NCBI RefSeq assembly: GCF_001426585.1
Contig: NZ_LMEI01000007.1
Coordinates: 250,227-314,226 of the forward strand
Direction of reading: 5' to 3'
Origin: Streptomyces sp. Root431
GTDB lineage: Bacteria; Actinomycetota; Actinomycetes; Streptomycetales; Streptomycetaceae
Length of the DNA: 64,000 bases
The translations under genes were made by a program, and so were the position numbers. Positions 17,108 to 26,066 of the stretch are shown here, in pieces (position 1 is the stretch's first letter; each line of letters begins with the position of its first letter). The notes beneath the pieces are model-generated. The model was not told the origin of the DNA. It searched no databases and saw only the letters and a list, made by a program, of their open reading frames with translations.

Positions 17108-18075
17108 GGGTGCTACTGCTCGGAGCCAACGGCTTCATCGGCCGCTTCGTCGCCGACCGGCTGCTCGCCGACCCGGCCGTCCACCTCACCGCCCTCGGCC
17201 GGGGCGACGACGCCGACGTGCGTTTCGACCTCGCATCGGGCAGCCCCGGCGCGCTGACCCGCTTCCTCGACGCGGTCCACCCCGGGGTCGTCGTCAACTG
17301 CGCGGGCGCCACCCGCGGCGGCGCCCGCGAGCTGACCCGGCACAACACCATCGCCGTCGCCACCGTCTGCGAGGCCCTGCGCCGCAGCGGCTGCGGCGCC
17401 CGGCTCGTCCAGGTCGGCTGCGCCTCGGAGTACGGGCCGAGCCAGCCCGGCTCCTCCACGGCCGAGGACGCCGTACCCCGCCCCGGCGGGCCGTACGGAG
17501 TCTCGAAGCTGGCCGCGACCGAACTCGTCCTCGGCTCGGGCCTCGACGCCGTCGTCCTGCGGGTCTTCTCGCCCGTCGGCCCCGGCACGCCCGCCGGCTC
17601 CCCGCTCGGCCGCCTCGCCGAGGCGATGCGCCGCGCGATGCAGGCCGGGGACGGCGAGCTCAAGCTCAGCGGACTCGGCGTGCAGCGGGACTTCGTCGAC
17701 GTACGGGACGTGGCCAGGGCCGTCCACGCGGCCTCGCTCTCCGCCGCCCAGGGCGTCGTCAACATCGGCACCGGCCGCGCGGTCCGGCTCCGGGACGCCG
17801 CCGCCGTCCTCGCCCGGGTCGCCGGCTACACCGGCAACCTGCACGAGCTGGACGCCCCGCACGGCATGCAGCAGCGCCCGATGATCGGCGCCCCCCGCTC
17901 CGAGGGGACCATCGCCGACCAGCTGGCCGCCGCCCCCTACCCGTACCCCGACGGCTGCGGCCCCTGGCAGCAGGCCGACGTCAGGACCGCCCGCGACCGG
18001 CTCGGCTGGCGGCCGCGGATCAACCTGGAGGAGTCGCTCGCCGACATCTGGATGGAGGCGGCGTGTCGCATCTGA
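17104..18075 (+). CDS. NAD-dependent epimerase/dehydratase (extended SDR)
   Basis: A 323-residue extended short-chain dehydrogenase. The N-terminus MRVLLLGANGFIGRFVA carries the NAD-binding GxxGxxG, and YGVSKLAATE supplies the catalytic Tyr-Lys pair, with a Ser in GCASEYG as the third residue. These enzymes epimerise or dehydrate nucleotide sugars; in this cluster a UDP-GlcNAc/UDP-GalNAc C4-epimerase that feeds the PelF-like polymerase is a reasonable guess. A C-terminal region with conserved VQRDFVDVRDVARAV supports the sugar-epimerase branch. The start overlaps the stop of a 17-codon ORF, and its own end overlaps the next gene by 13 bases. Confidence 0.88.
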   Translation: MRVLLLGANGFIGRFVADRLLADPAVHLTALGRGDDADVRFDLASGSPGALTRFLDAVHPGVVVNCAGATRGGARELTRHNTIAVATVCEALRRSGCGARLVQVGCASEYGPSQPGSSTAEDAVPRPGGPYGVSKLAATELVLGSGLDAVVLRVFSPVGPGTPAGSPLGRLAEAMRRAMQAGDGELKLSGLGVQRDFVDVRDVARAVHAASLSAAQGVVNIGTGRAVRLRDAAAVLARVAGYTGNLHELDAPHGMQQRPMIGAPRSEGTIADQLAAAPYPYPDGCGPWQQADVRTARDRLGWRPRINLEESLADIWMEAACRI

Positions 18076-18809
18076 CGACGACCACGGCCACGGGGGCGGT
18101 CCAGGCCCTCGGCGTGGGCGTCCCCGGCTACGCCCACCCGCTGCTCGCCCCGGTCGAGTGGGCCGAGCTGACCCGCCCCGGGACGCCGCTGCACTGGGCC
18201 GTGCTCAATGTCGCGGACGGCCCGGGCAGCCGCCCCGACCCGCACTGTCTGGAGGCCGCCGGGAAGCTCCGTAACGCCGGGGTCCGAGTCCTCGGGCATC
18301 TGGACCTCGCCCACGGATCCCGGCCCTTCGGGGAGCTGGTCTCGGACGCCCACCGCTTCCTCGACTGGTACAAGGTGGACGGCTTCTACCTGGACCGCGC
18401 CCCCTCGGACCGGGCCGACCTGCCCGGGACGCGGCGGCTCACGGCCACCCTGGAGGCCGTCCTCGGCGGCGAGGCGCACCTCGTCCTCGGGCATGGCACG
18501 CACCCCCACCCGGGGTACGCGGAGACCGCCGACCAGCTGGTCACCTTCTCCGGCTCGTGGGTGGACTACCGCTGGTCGCAGGTGGCGGAGTGGACCGCCG
18601 ACTACCCGGAGGCGAAGTTCGTCCACCTCGTCCACGGGGTCCCGCGCACGCACCTCGACGAGGCGCTGCGGGTCGCCCGCTGGCAGGGGGCCGGGACGAT
18701 CTTCTTCACCGACCGCGCGGGGGGTCAGGGACAAAGCGCTGCATTTCACTCGCTGCCCGGCTACTGGGACGAAATCGTCTCGCGGATCGGACCGGGTGTC
18801 TCGGAATGA
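18063..18809 (+). CDS. Spherulin-4-like glycosidase domain protein (GH135/PelA-hydrolase-like)
   Basis: A 248-residue TIM-barrel-like protein of the spherulation-specific family 4. Recognisable segments are VPGYAHPLLAPVEW, HWAVLNVADGPGS, VRVLGHLDLAHGSRP and DWYKVDGFYLDRAP, the last carrying the Asp residues expected at the barrel ends. Fungal members (Sph3) and the hydrolase part of PelA cleave galactosamine-rich polymers. No signal peptide is visible, so the protein may work inside the cell or leave by another route. The GTG start overlaps the epimerase gene by 13 bases, which firmly ties it to the polysaccharide cluster. A sigma-R type promoter for moeZ begins inside its last codons. Confidence 0.82.
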   Translation: MSHLTTTTATGAVQALGVGVPGYAHPLLAPVEWAELTRPGTPLHWAVLNVADGPGSRPDPHCLEAAGKLRNAGVRVLGHLDLAHGSRPFGELVSDAHRFLDWYKVDGFYLDRAPSDRADLPGTRRLTATLEAVLGGEAHLVLGHGTHPHPGYAETADQLVTFSGSWVDYRWSQVAEWTADYPEAKFVHLVHGVPRTHLDEALRVARWQGAGTIFFTDRAGGQGQSAAFHSLPGYWDEIVSRIGPGVSE

Positions 18810-18828
18810 GGAGGGGCGTGGCAGTGTT
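18803..18828 (+). promoter_or_regulatory. Sigma-R type promoter of moeZ
   Basis: GGAAT (18803-18807), exactly 18 bases, then GTT (18826-18828): a precise match to the GGAAT-N18-GTT consensus of the thiol-oxidative stress sigma factor SigR. It overlaps the stop codon of the preceding gene and lies 45 bases before the moeZ start. Confidence 0.75.
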
Positions 18829-18872
18829 ACGGGGAGAACAACCGTACTGACATACCGACAACCGGAGTCCCC

Positions 18873-20051
18873 GTGTCGCTGCCACCCCTGGTCGAGCCGG
18901 CTGCCGAGCTCACCGTAGACGAGGTCCGCAGGTACTCCCGCCACCTGATCATCCCGGACGTCGGGATGGACGGGCAGAAGCGGCTGAAGAACGCCAAGGT
19001 GCTGTGTGTCGGCGCCGGCGGTCTCGGCTCGCCGGCGCTGATGTACCTGGCCGCCGCCGGCGTGGGCACGCTCGGCATCGTGGAGTTCGACGAGGTCGAC
19101 GAGTCGAACCTCCAGCGCCAGATCATCCACAGCCAGGCCGACATCGGCCGCTCGAAGGCCGCGTCGGCGCGCGACAGCGTGCTCGGCATCAACCCGTACG
19201 TGAACGTGATCCTTCACGAGGAGCGGCTCGAAGCCGACAACGTGATGGACATCTTCAGCCAGTACGACCTGATCGTCGACGGCACCGACAACTTCGCCAC
19301 GCGCTACCTGGTGAACGACGCCTGCGTGCTGCTGAACAAGCCGTACGTCTGGGGTTCGATCTACCGCTTCGACGGCCAGGCCTCGGTCTTCTGGTCCGAG
19401 TACGGCCCCTGCTACCGCTGCCTCTACCCGGAGCCCCCGCCGCCGGGCATGGTCCCGTCCTGCGCCGAGGGCGGTGTCCTGGGCGTGCTCTGCGCGTCCA
19501 TCGGCTCCATCCAGGTCACCGAGGCCATCAAGGTGCTCGCCGGCGTGGGCGACCCGCTGGTCGGCCGCCTGATGATCTACGACGCCCTGGAGATGCAGTA
19601 CCGCCAGGTCAAGGTCCGCAAGGACCCCGGCTGCGCGGTCTGCGGCGAGAACCCCACCGTCACCGAGCTCATCGACTACGAGGCCTTCTGCGGCGTCGTG
19701 TCCGAGGAGGCCCAGGAGGCGGCGCTCGGCTCGACGATCACTCCCAAGCAGCTCAAGGAGTGGATCGACGAGGGCGAGAACATCGACATCATCGATGTGC
19801 GCGAGGTCAACGAGTACGAGATCGTCTCGATCCCCGGCGCCCGCCTGATCCCGAAGGGCGAGTTCCTGATGGGCACCGCCCTCCAGGACCTCCCGCAGGA
19901 CAAGCGCATCGTCCTGCACTGCAAGACGGGTGTCCGCAGTGCGGAAGTCCTCGCGGTGCTCAAGGCCGCGGGCTTCGCCGACGCCGTGCACGTCGGCGGC
20001 GGCGTGATCGGCTGGGTACACCAGATCGAGCCCGAGAAGCCGGTCTACTAG
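18873..20051 (+). CDS. moeZ: MoeZ: adenylyltransferase/sulfurtransferase (MoeB-rhodanese fusion)
   Basis: A 392-residue enzyme that adenylates the C-terminal Gly of small sulfur carrier proteins and converts it to a thiocarboxylate for molybdopterin, thiamine, cysteine or thio-metabolite synthesis. The N-terminal E1-like domain has the nucleotide loop GAGGLGSPAL, NLQRQIIHS, and zinc-binding pairs CYRC and CAVC. The C-terminal rhodanese domain (about residues 285-392) has the active-site Cys in HCKTGVRSAE. The GTG start follows GGAG. A perfect SigR-type promoter precedes it, so it should be induced by thiol oxidation. Its partner MoaE is encoded further along this window. Confidence 0.96.
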   Translation: MSLPPLVEPAAELTVDEVRRYSRHLIIPDVGMDGQKRLKNAKVLCVGAGGLGSPALMYLAAAGVGTLGIVEFDEVDESNLQRQIIHSQADIGRSKAASARDSVLGINPYVNVILHEERLEADNVMDIFSQYDLIVDGTDNFATRYLVNDACVLLNKPYVWGSIYRFDGQASVFWSEYGPCYRCLYPEPPPPGMVPSCAEGGVLGVLCASIGSIQVTEAIKVLAGVGDPLVGRLMIYDALEMQYRQVKVRKDPGCAVCGENPTVTELIDYEAFCGVVSEEAQEAALGSTITPKQLKEWIDEGENIDIIDVREVNEYEIVSIPGARLIPKGEFLMGTALQDLPQDKRIVLHCKTGVRSAEVLAVLKAAGFADAVHVGGGVIGWVHQIEPEKPVY

Positions 20052-20066
20052 GCCGCACGGTCACAC

Positions 20067-20109
20067 GGAGAAGGGCCCGGTCCTCGTCACGAGGACCGGG
20101 CCCTTCTCC
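20067..20109. terminator. Bidirectional terminator between moeZ and the peptidase gene
   Basis: About 20-bp stem GGAGAAGGGCCCGGTCCTCG / CGAGGACCGGGCCCTTCTCC with a three-base loop, located between two convergent genes, 15 bases after moeZ and 5 bases after the opposing stop. Confidence 0.9.
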
Positions 20110-20113
20110 GCGT

Positions 20114-21676
20114 TCACGAGCAGGTCGTGCCGTACGCCGGGACCGTGCCCTTCAGGAAGTACGCGTCGACCTTCTTCGTCACGCACGGCGACGTGCCGTA
20201 GGCACCGTGACCCTCGCCCTTGTTCGTGACGAGGATGCCGACGCCGTCCCCCAGCTCCTTCGCCATCTTCTCCGCGCCCTCGTACGGGGTCGCCGGGTCG
20301 CCGGTCGTGCCGACGACCAGGATCGGGGCCGCGCCCGGCGCGCTCGCCTCCGGCGTCGACCGCTCGCCCTTCACCGGCCAGTTCGCGCACCAGCCGGCCG
20401 TGTCCCAGGCGAGGAACGCCCCGAAGACGGGGGACAGCCCGCGGAACTCCGGGATCAGCGCCTTCGCCTCCGCGGCGGTCGGGCGCTCGCTGGAGTCGGC
20501 GCAGGAGATCGCCCGCTGGGAGTGCGACTGGGTCGCGTAGTGGCCCTTCGCGTCCCGGTCGTTGTAGTAGTCGGCGAGTTCGAGCAGGGCGCCGCCCCTG
20601 CCCCGCTCGGCCTCGGCCAGGGCCTGGGTGAGCAGGGGCCAGTTGGACTGCCCGTACAGCGTGACCGCGATGCCCGTGAGCGCGAGGCCCTCGGTCAGCC
20701 GGCGGTCGCCGACGGCCAGCGGCTCGCGGTCCAGCTTCTTCAGGAGGCGCGCGATCCGCCGCGTCCCGGCCTTCGGGTCCTCGCCGGTGCTCTTCAGGTA
20801 GTTGTCCAGCGCCCGCTGGAAGCCGATCGTCTGGTGGCGGGCGTGCCCGGCGGTGTCGGCGGTCGGGTCGACGACCGCGTCGAGGACGAGCCGTCCCACG
20901 CGCGAGGGGAAGAGGTGGGCGTACGTGCCGCCGAGCTGCGTCCCGTACGACATGCCGAAGTAGTGGAGCTTGTCGTCCCCGAGGACCTGCCGGACCAGGT
21001 CCAGGTCGCGGGCGGTGGCGGTGGTCGTGGTGTGCGGGAGGACCGTGGCCGAGCGGCGGGCGCAGCCGGCGCCGAAGGCGGTGTTGTCCTTGAGGTACGC
21101 GGCCTCCTCGGCGGCCGTGTCCGGGGTGAGGTCCACCGAGGCCTCGGCGGCGGCCTGCTCGGCGTCGTCCCGGCAGACCACGCCGGCGCTGCCGCCCACA
21201 CCGCGGGGGTCGAAGCCGACCAGGTCGTAGCGCTCGCCCAGCTTCGCGTACTCGGTGGCCGCCTGAGGCAGGATGTCGACGCCCGAGGCGCCGGGGCCGC
21301 CGAAGTTGAAGAGGAGCGAGCCGATCCGGCCGCCCTTGTCGGTGGCCTCCTTGCGGATCAGCGCGACCGGGGTCGTGGCGCCCTCGGGCTTCGCGTGGTC
21401 GAGCGGCACCTTCACCGTCGCGCAGCGCCACTCCGGACCGGGCCGCTGCCCGCTCTCCGGGGCCTCGCAGCGCTTCCAGTCGGGGCGCTGGCCGGTGAGG
21501 GCGGCGGGGAGCGGCGGGACGGCGGCGGGCTCCGAGGGCTTGGCGTCGGTGGTCGCCGGCGGGGTGGTGGTGGCGGACGGGGCCGCTGCCGTGGCCCCCT
21601 CGTTCCCGCCGCTCGTACAGCCCGCGACGAGCAGCCCGGTCACGGCGAGCACCGTCATGCGTACACGTATGGACAT
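20114..21676 (-). CDS. Secreted tripeptidyl-aminopeptidase-like lipoprotein (alpha/beta hydrolase)
   Basis: A 520-residue exported serine hydrolase of the Streptomyces Tap/Slp family, which releases tripeptides from protein N-termini. It has a signal peptide with lipobox VAGC (Cys20), then the oxyanion region NFGGPGASG, nucleophile GMSYGT (Ser near 243), acid in TTGDPATPYEG and base in GHGAYGTSPCV, so the triad is complete. The C-terminal TAP-like domain is present. A second, clearly related copy lies 44 bases downstream-upstream in tandem on the same strand. The ATG start agrees with the signal peptide. Confidence 0.92.
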   Translation of the reverse strand: MSIRVRMTVLAVTGLLVAGCTSGGNEGATAAAPSATTTPPATTDAKPSEPAAVPPLPAALTGQRPDWKRCEAPESGQRPGPEWRCATVKVPLDHAKPEGATTPVALIRKEATDKGGRIGSLLFNFGGPGASGVDILPQAATEYAKLGERYDLVGFDPRGVGGSAGVVCRDDAEQAAAEASVDLTPDTAAEEAAYLKDNTAFGAGCARRSATVLPHTTTTATARDLDLVRQVLGDDKLHYFGMSYGTQLGGTYAHLFPSRVGRLVLDAVVDPTADTAGHARHQTIGFQRALDNYLKSTGEDPKAGTRRIARLLKKLDREPLAVGDRRLTEGLALTGIAVTLYGQSNWPLLTQALAEAERGRGGALLELADYYNDRDAKGHYATQSHSQRAISCADSSERPTAAEAKALIPEFRGLSPVFGAFLAWDTAGWCANWPVKGERSTPEASAPGAAPILVVGTTGDPATPYEGAEKMAKELGDGVGILVTNKGEGHGAYGTSPCVTKKVDAYFLKGTVPAYGTTCS

Positions 21677-21720
21677 GCGTTCCCCCAGGATCCCGGCAAG
21701 GCGGCCATCCTAGGGGGGCG

Positions 21721-23295
21721 TCACTTGCAGACGGTCCCGGAGGCCGGCAGCTTGCCGTCCAGGAGGTACGCGTCCACGGTCTTCTTCACGCACGCGTTGC
21801 CGCTGTTGTAGGCGCCGTGGCCCTCGCCCTCGTAGGTCACCTCGACGCCGACGCCCTTGCCGAGCGCGTTCACCATCGCGCGCGTGCCCTCGTACGGTGT
21901 GGCCGGGTCGCCGGTCGTGCCGACGACCAGGACCGGGGCCGAGCCGGGCGCGGAGACGTCCGGGTTCTCCCAGGTGCCCGGTACCGGCCACTGCGAGCAG
22001 CTCGCCAGCGCCCAGCCCATGAAGTCGCCGAAGACGGGGGAGGCCTCGCGGAACTCGCCGAGCCGCTCCTTGGCCTGGCCGAGGGTGTAGCGCTCCTTGA
22101 AGTCGACGCAGTTGATGGCGGCGTTCGCGGCCTGGATGTTGCTGTAGCTGCCGGTTTGGCTGCGTCCGTTCATAGAGTCGGAGAGCGAGAGCAGCAGGGC
22201 GCCGTCGCCGCCGTCGGCCGCTTCGAGGCCCTGTTCCAGATAGGGCCAGTACTCCTTGGAGTACAGGGCCTGCGCGATGCCGTTGGTGGCCTGCGTCTGC
22301 GTCAGCTCGCGGGAGCCGATGCCCGGGATCGGCTTCTTGTCGAGCGAGGCCAGGAGGTCGGTGACGAAGGATTCGACCTCGGCGACGCTCGTACCGGGCA
22401 GGGTGCACTCGTCGCCGCGGTCCACGCAGTCCTGGGCGAAGTTGTCGAGGGCGAGCTGGAAGCCCTTCGCCTGGCCGAGGGCGCCTTCCTCGACGCCCGC
22501 GTCGGGGTCGACGACGGCGTCCAGGACGGCCCGGCCGACGTTCTCCGGGAAGAGGTGGGCGTAGACGCCGCCGAGTTCCGTGCCGTACGAGATGCCGAAG
22601 TAGTGGAGTTTGTCGTCGCCCAGGACCTGGCGCATCAGGTCCATGTCCCGGGCGGCGTTCTCGGTGCCGACGTGGGGGAGGGCCGCCCCCGCGTCCTGCT
22701 CGCACCCGGCCGCGTACTTCTTCTGCGCGTCCGACAGGGTCCGCTCCTCGGCCGCGTCGTCGGGCGTGAAGTCCAGGGCGTAGTACGCGTCGAGCTCCTT
22801 GTCGGTGGCGCACTCGACGGGATCGCTGCGGCCCACCCCGCGCGGGTCGAAGGAGACGAGGTCGTAGCGGGAGCGGAGCGACTCGTACTCGTTGGCGAAG
22901 CCCGGCAGGCCGGTGATGCCGGAGCCGCCCGGCCCGCCGAAGTTGAAGAGGAGCGAGCCGATGCGGTTGTCGCTGTCGCGGGCCTTGGCCCGGATGAGGG
23001 CCAGCTCGATGGTCTCGCCCTCCGGCTTCGCCCAGTCCAGCGGCGCCTGGAGGAAGGAGCACTCCCAGGGGGTGCCGCCGGGGAGCGGCGAGGGCGCGGG
23101 CCCGCCGCCCTCGGCGGCGGACGGCGCCGTGCAGGGGGCCCAGACCAGTTTCTGCTCCGTCAGCGCCGAGAGTCCGGCCGAGCCGGACGGCTTCGTCGCC
23201 GCGGCCGTGTCGTCCGCGCCGTCCGAGCACCCGGCGGCGAGCAGCACGGTCGTGGCGGTGATCAGGGCGGCGCGCTGGGCGGCGGAGATCGGCAT
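21721..23295 (-). CDS. Second tandem tripeptidyl-aminopeptidase-like lipoprotein
   Basis: A 524-residue paralogue of the adjacent gene. Signal peptide and lipobox LAAGC (Cys near 23), oxyanion motif NFGGPGGSG, nucleophile GISYGTE (Ser near 235), acid VGTTGDPATPYEGT, base GEGHGAYNSGNACV. The copies differ most in the mature N-terminus and middle, so the duplication is not recent. The start MPISAAQR is chosen for the signal peptide. A -10-like CACGAT lies six bases upstream, suggesting a leaderless mRNA. Much longer in-frame readings that run upstream through the neighbouring membrane-protein gene are spurious. Confidence 0.92.
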   Translation of the reverse strand: MPISAAQRAALITATTVLLAAGCSDGADDTAAATKPSGSAGLSALTEQKLVWAPCTAPSAAEGGGPAPSPLPGGTPWECSFLQAPLDWAKPEGETIELALIRAKARDSDNRIGSLLFNFGGPGGSGITGLPGFANEYESLRSRYDLVSFDPRGVGRSDPVECATDKELDAYYALDFTPDDAAEERTLSDAQKKYAAGCEQDAGAALPHVGTENAARDMDLMRQVLGDDKLHYFGISYGTELGGVYAHLFPENVGRAVLDAVVDPDAGVEEGALGQAKGFQLALDNFAQDCVDRGDECTLPGTSVAEVESFVTDLLASLDKKPIPGIGSRELTQTQATNGIAQALYSKEYWPYLEQGLEAADGGDGALLLSLSDSMNGRSQTGSYSNIQAANAAINCVDFKERYTLGQAKERLGEFREASPVFGDFMGWALASCSQWPVPGTWENPDVSAPGSAPVLVVGTTGDPATPYEGTRAMVNALGKGVGVEVTYEGEGHGAYNSGNACVKKTVDAYLLDGKLPASGTVCK

Positions 23296-23414
23296 AGGCC
23301 CATCGTGGGCCGCGGTCCGGACCTCCGCGCGGGGCGGAGGTCCGGACGGGTGGCGCACCTCTGTGCCGCAGGCCGCGCTGCGGCCGTGGCTGCGGCACGC
23401 CTCGCGGACCCCGA

Positions 23415-26066
23415 CTACAGCGCTCCGCGTTTCGTCAGCCAGTTGAAGCAGATCCAGCCGGGCAGCACCGGGAGCCACAGGGTCAGCAGGCGGTACAGCA
23501 GCACCGCCGGGGTGGCGACCTCGATGGGGAGACCGACGGCGAGCAGACCGGCGATGAGCGCGCCCTCGACCGCGCCGACACCGCCCGGGGTCGGCGCCGC
23601 CGAACCGAGCGCGTTGCCCGCGAGGAAGACGACGGCCACGCTCGCGTAGCTGACGGTGTAGTTGCCGTGGCCGAAGGCCCGGATCGACGCGTCCAGGCAG
23701 AACACGAACGCGCCGGTCAGGAGCAGCATCCCGCTGATGCCGGTCAGCAGCTTCATCGGCCGCTGGAGCACGTCCAGCATGCGCGGCACCACACCGGCGA
23801 AGAGCGACCGCAGCCGCGTCGACACGAACTTGCGCATGAACGGGATGGCGGTCACCACCAGGACGATCACCGCGACCGTCAGCAGTCCGGCGATGACCGT
23901 CCTCGACGGGCTGAACGACTGCGTCTTCTCCGTCCCCGTCAGATAGCCGAAGAGGAGCAGGAGCAGGATGTGCGCCCCGAGCCCGAAGAGCTGCGAGGCG
24001 CCGACGCTCGCCACCGCGAGCCCCGGCCGTACACCGGAGCGCTGGAGGAAGCGGGTGTTCAGGGCGACGCCGCCGACCGCCGCGGGCGCGACGATCTTCA
24101 CGAACGAACCGGCGACCTGCGCCACCACCGTCCGCCAGAACCCGACGCGCTCCGGGACGAAGCCCAGGAGGCTCATCGCCGCCGCCAGGTAGCTGACGGC
24201 GGAGAACAGGACCGCCGCCGCCACCCACCGCCAGTCCGCCTCGCTGACCGTCGACAGCGGCGTACTGGCGATCTGCGACAGGAGGAAGTACGCGGCGACC
24301 GCGCCCGCGATCATGCTGATCAGGGTCCGCGGCTTGATCCGCTCCAGACGGACCGGCTCCACCGGCGCCTGCGGGCGGATCAGCAGCACCTGCTGCCGGA
24401 TCTGGGCCAGCAGGTCCTCGTCGCGGGCCTCGTCGAGCGCCGTGTCGAGCGCCTTCTTCTCGGCCTTCCGCTCGGCCTTCTTCTCGGCCTTCGTCTCGGA
24501 CCGCACGACGGTCGTGTCCGCCGTCCTGTCCGCCGCGGCCTCGGCCTTCGCCAGCTCCCGCTCGTGCTTGGCCGCCTCGGAGGCCGCGAGTACGGCCTCG
24601 CGCTCGCGCTGCGACCGCTCCCGGGCCAGCCTCCGCAGCGTCGCGCGCGTGGAGCGGCTCAGGGCGATCGGCTGGAGCAGCGGCAGGCAGTCGGCGACGC
24701 TGTCCGGGCCGAGGATCTCCACGGCCGCCGCGACCGCCCGCTCCGCCCCGACCCGCAGGCCGAGGGTGGTGAGCAGCTGCGCGATGTCCATCCGCAGGAT
24801 CAGGTCCCCGGCCGCGATCTCGCCGCCCCGCAGGTCGGTCAGGAACACCCTGCCGGAACGATCCACCAGAATCGCGTCGCCCGCGAGCCTGCGGTGGGCG
24901 ATCCGGCGCGACTGGAGCGCCCGCACCTGCCGCCAGGCGCCGCGGACCAGCTCGTCGGTGATCTCCTTGTCGTCGAGCGAGTCCAGGCTCCGGCCGCCGA
25001 TGTGCTCGTACACGAGCATCACGGCGTCGGGACCGAGCTCCGAGGTGGCGATCAGCTTCGGTGCGTTCGCCCCGGCGGCGATCGCCGCGTAGGCGAGGAG
25101 CGCCTCCTGCTCCAGGGCCTGGCGCAGCGAGACGATCGAGCGGCGGGTGGTGATCGTCCGCAGCGTGATCCGGCGCCACATCCGGTAGAAGAAGCCGTGT
25201 GCCTGCTGCTCGCGGTCGACGACGGTGACGTCGAGCGGAGCCCCCTCCTCCAGGGTCACGATGTACCGGCGGCCCCGGTCGCCGATGTCCGACGCGTCCG
25301 GCACGCCCTCGGCGCGCAGCGCGGTCACGGGGCGGAAGCCGACCCGGCGCAGGCCGGCGAGGAGCGTCTGGCCGGTGGGCCGGACGTTCGGGGAGCCGAC
25401 CGCGTACAGCGTGCCGTAGGCCACGGTCCAGCCGATGAGCACGGTCAGGATGATCGAGAGCGCCGTGGTGTAGCCGGCCACCAGCATCGTGAACGCGTCG
25501 AGCAGCAGCACCGCCCAGAGCGACACCCGCCAGCGGGGTCTGCGGGCCATGCCGACGGCCGTCATGTACGCGATGACCGGGGCGAGGTAGTTGTGCACCG
25601 GGTCGGTGAGCCCGCCGCCGGACTGCGGCTGCGTCAGCGCGTCCTGGATCGTGCCGGGCGCCGCCTGGGCGACCCAGAGGTCGACGGCGAGCGTGACGCC
25701 GTGCGCGAGGACGGCGGCGAGGACGCCGTCGGCGATGCGCAGCCCGTCCCGTTTGATCAGCCGTTCGATGGCGAAGGCGACCGGGACCAGCAGGACGGCG
25801 ATGGAGGAGACGAGACCGGCGATCTTGACGAAGACGTCGGGTGCGCCGACGGCCCCCTTGTTGATGTCCTCCTCGAGGCCCGACGTCGTGGCGTGCGCGA
25901 AAGCGGCGATGGCGATGACGAGGGCGATGGCGAGGAGACCGGCGAGCAGCCGCATCAGGTCGGAGGGCCGGTGGACGCGGGCGGCGAGCAGGGGTTCGTC
26001 CCCCGAGACCCGCTCGGGCGCGCCGGACTCGCCCTCCTCGGGAGGGTGGGTGTCCTGCCCCATCAT
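23415..26066 (-). CDS. Membrane protein: kinase-like domain plus LPG-flippase (UPF0104) domain
   Basis: About 883 residues. An N-terminal half carries several membrane spans (residues about 25-200), then a cytoplasmic region resembling a protein kinase fold (VMLVYEHIGGRSLDSL, HRRLAGDAILVD, LTDLRGG), an Arg/Ala/Glu-rich coiled-coil linker, and a C-terminal lysylphosphatidylglycerol synthase transmembrane domain with about eight spans. The HRD and DFG positions read HRR and DLR, so the kinase part is probably inactive. It may flip a lipid under regulation by the pseudokinase part. The start is set at the ATGATG near 26066; an extension to 26189 has low-GC third positions unlike the rest and is doubted. 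Confidence 0.8.
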   Translation of the reverse strand: MMGQDTHPPEEGESGAPERVSGDEPLLAARVHRPSDLMRLLAGLLAIALVIAIAAFAHATTSGLEEDINKGAVGAPDVFVKIAGLVSSIAVLLVPVAFAIERLIKRDGLRIADGVLAAVLAHGVTLAVDLWVAQAAPGTIQDALTQPQSGGGLTDPVHNYLAPVIAYMTAVGMARRPRWRVSLWAVLLLDAFTMLVAGYTTALSIILTVLIGWTVAYGTLYAVGSPNVRPTGQTLLAGLRRVGFRPVTALRAEGVPDASDIGDRGRRYIVTLEEGAPLDVTVVDREQQAHGFFYRMWRRITLRTITTRRSIVSLRQALEQEALLAYAAIAAGANAPKLIATSELGPDAVMLVYEHIGGRSLDSLDDKEITDELVRGAWRQVRALQSRRIAHRRLAGDAILVDRSGRVFLTDLRGGEIAAGDLILRMDIAQLLTTLGLRVGAERAVAAAVEILGPDSVADCLPLLQPIALSRSTRATLRRLARERSQREREAVLAASEAAKHERELAKAEAAADRTADTTVVRSETKAEKKAERKAEKKALDTALDEARDEDLLAQIRQQVLLIRPQAPVEPVRLERIKPRTLISMIAGAVAAYFLLSQIASTPLSTVSEADWRWVAAAVLFSAVSYLAAAMSLLGFVPERVGFWRTVVAQVAGSFVKIVAPAAVGGVALNTRFLQRSGVRPGLAVASVGASQLFGLGAHILLLLLFGYLTGTEKTQSFSPSRTVIAGLLTVAVIVLVVTAIPFMRKFVSTRLRSLFAGVVPRMLDVLQRPMKLLTGISGMLLLTGAFVFCLDASIRAFGHGNYTVSYASVAVVFLAGNALGSAAPTPGGVGAVEGALIAGLLAVGLPIEVATPAVLLYRLLTLWLPVLPGWICFNWLTKRGAL

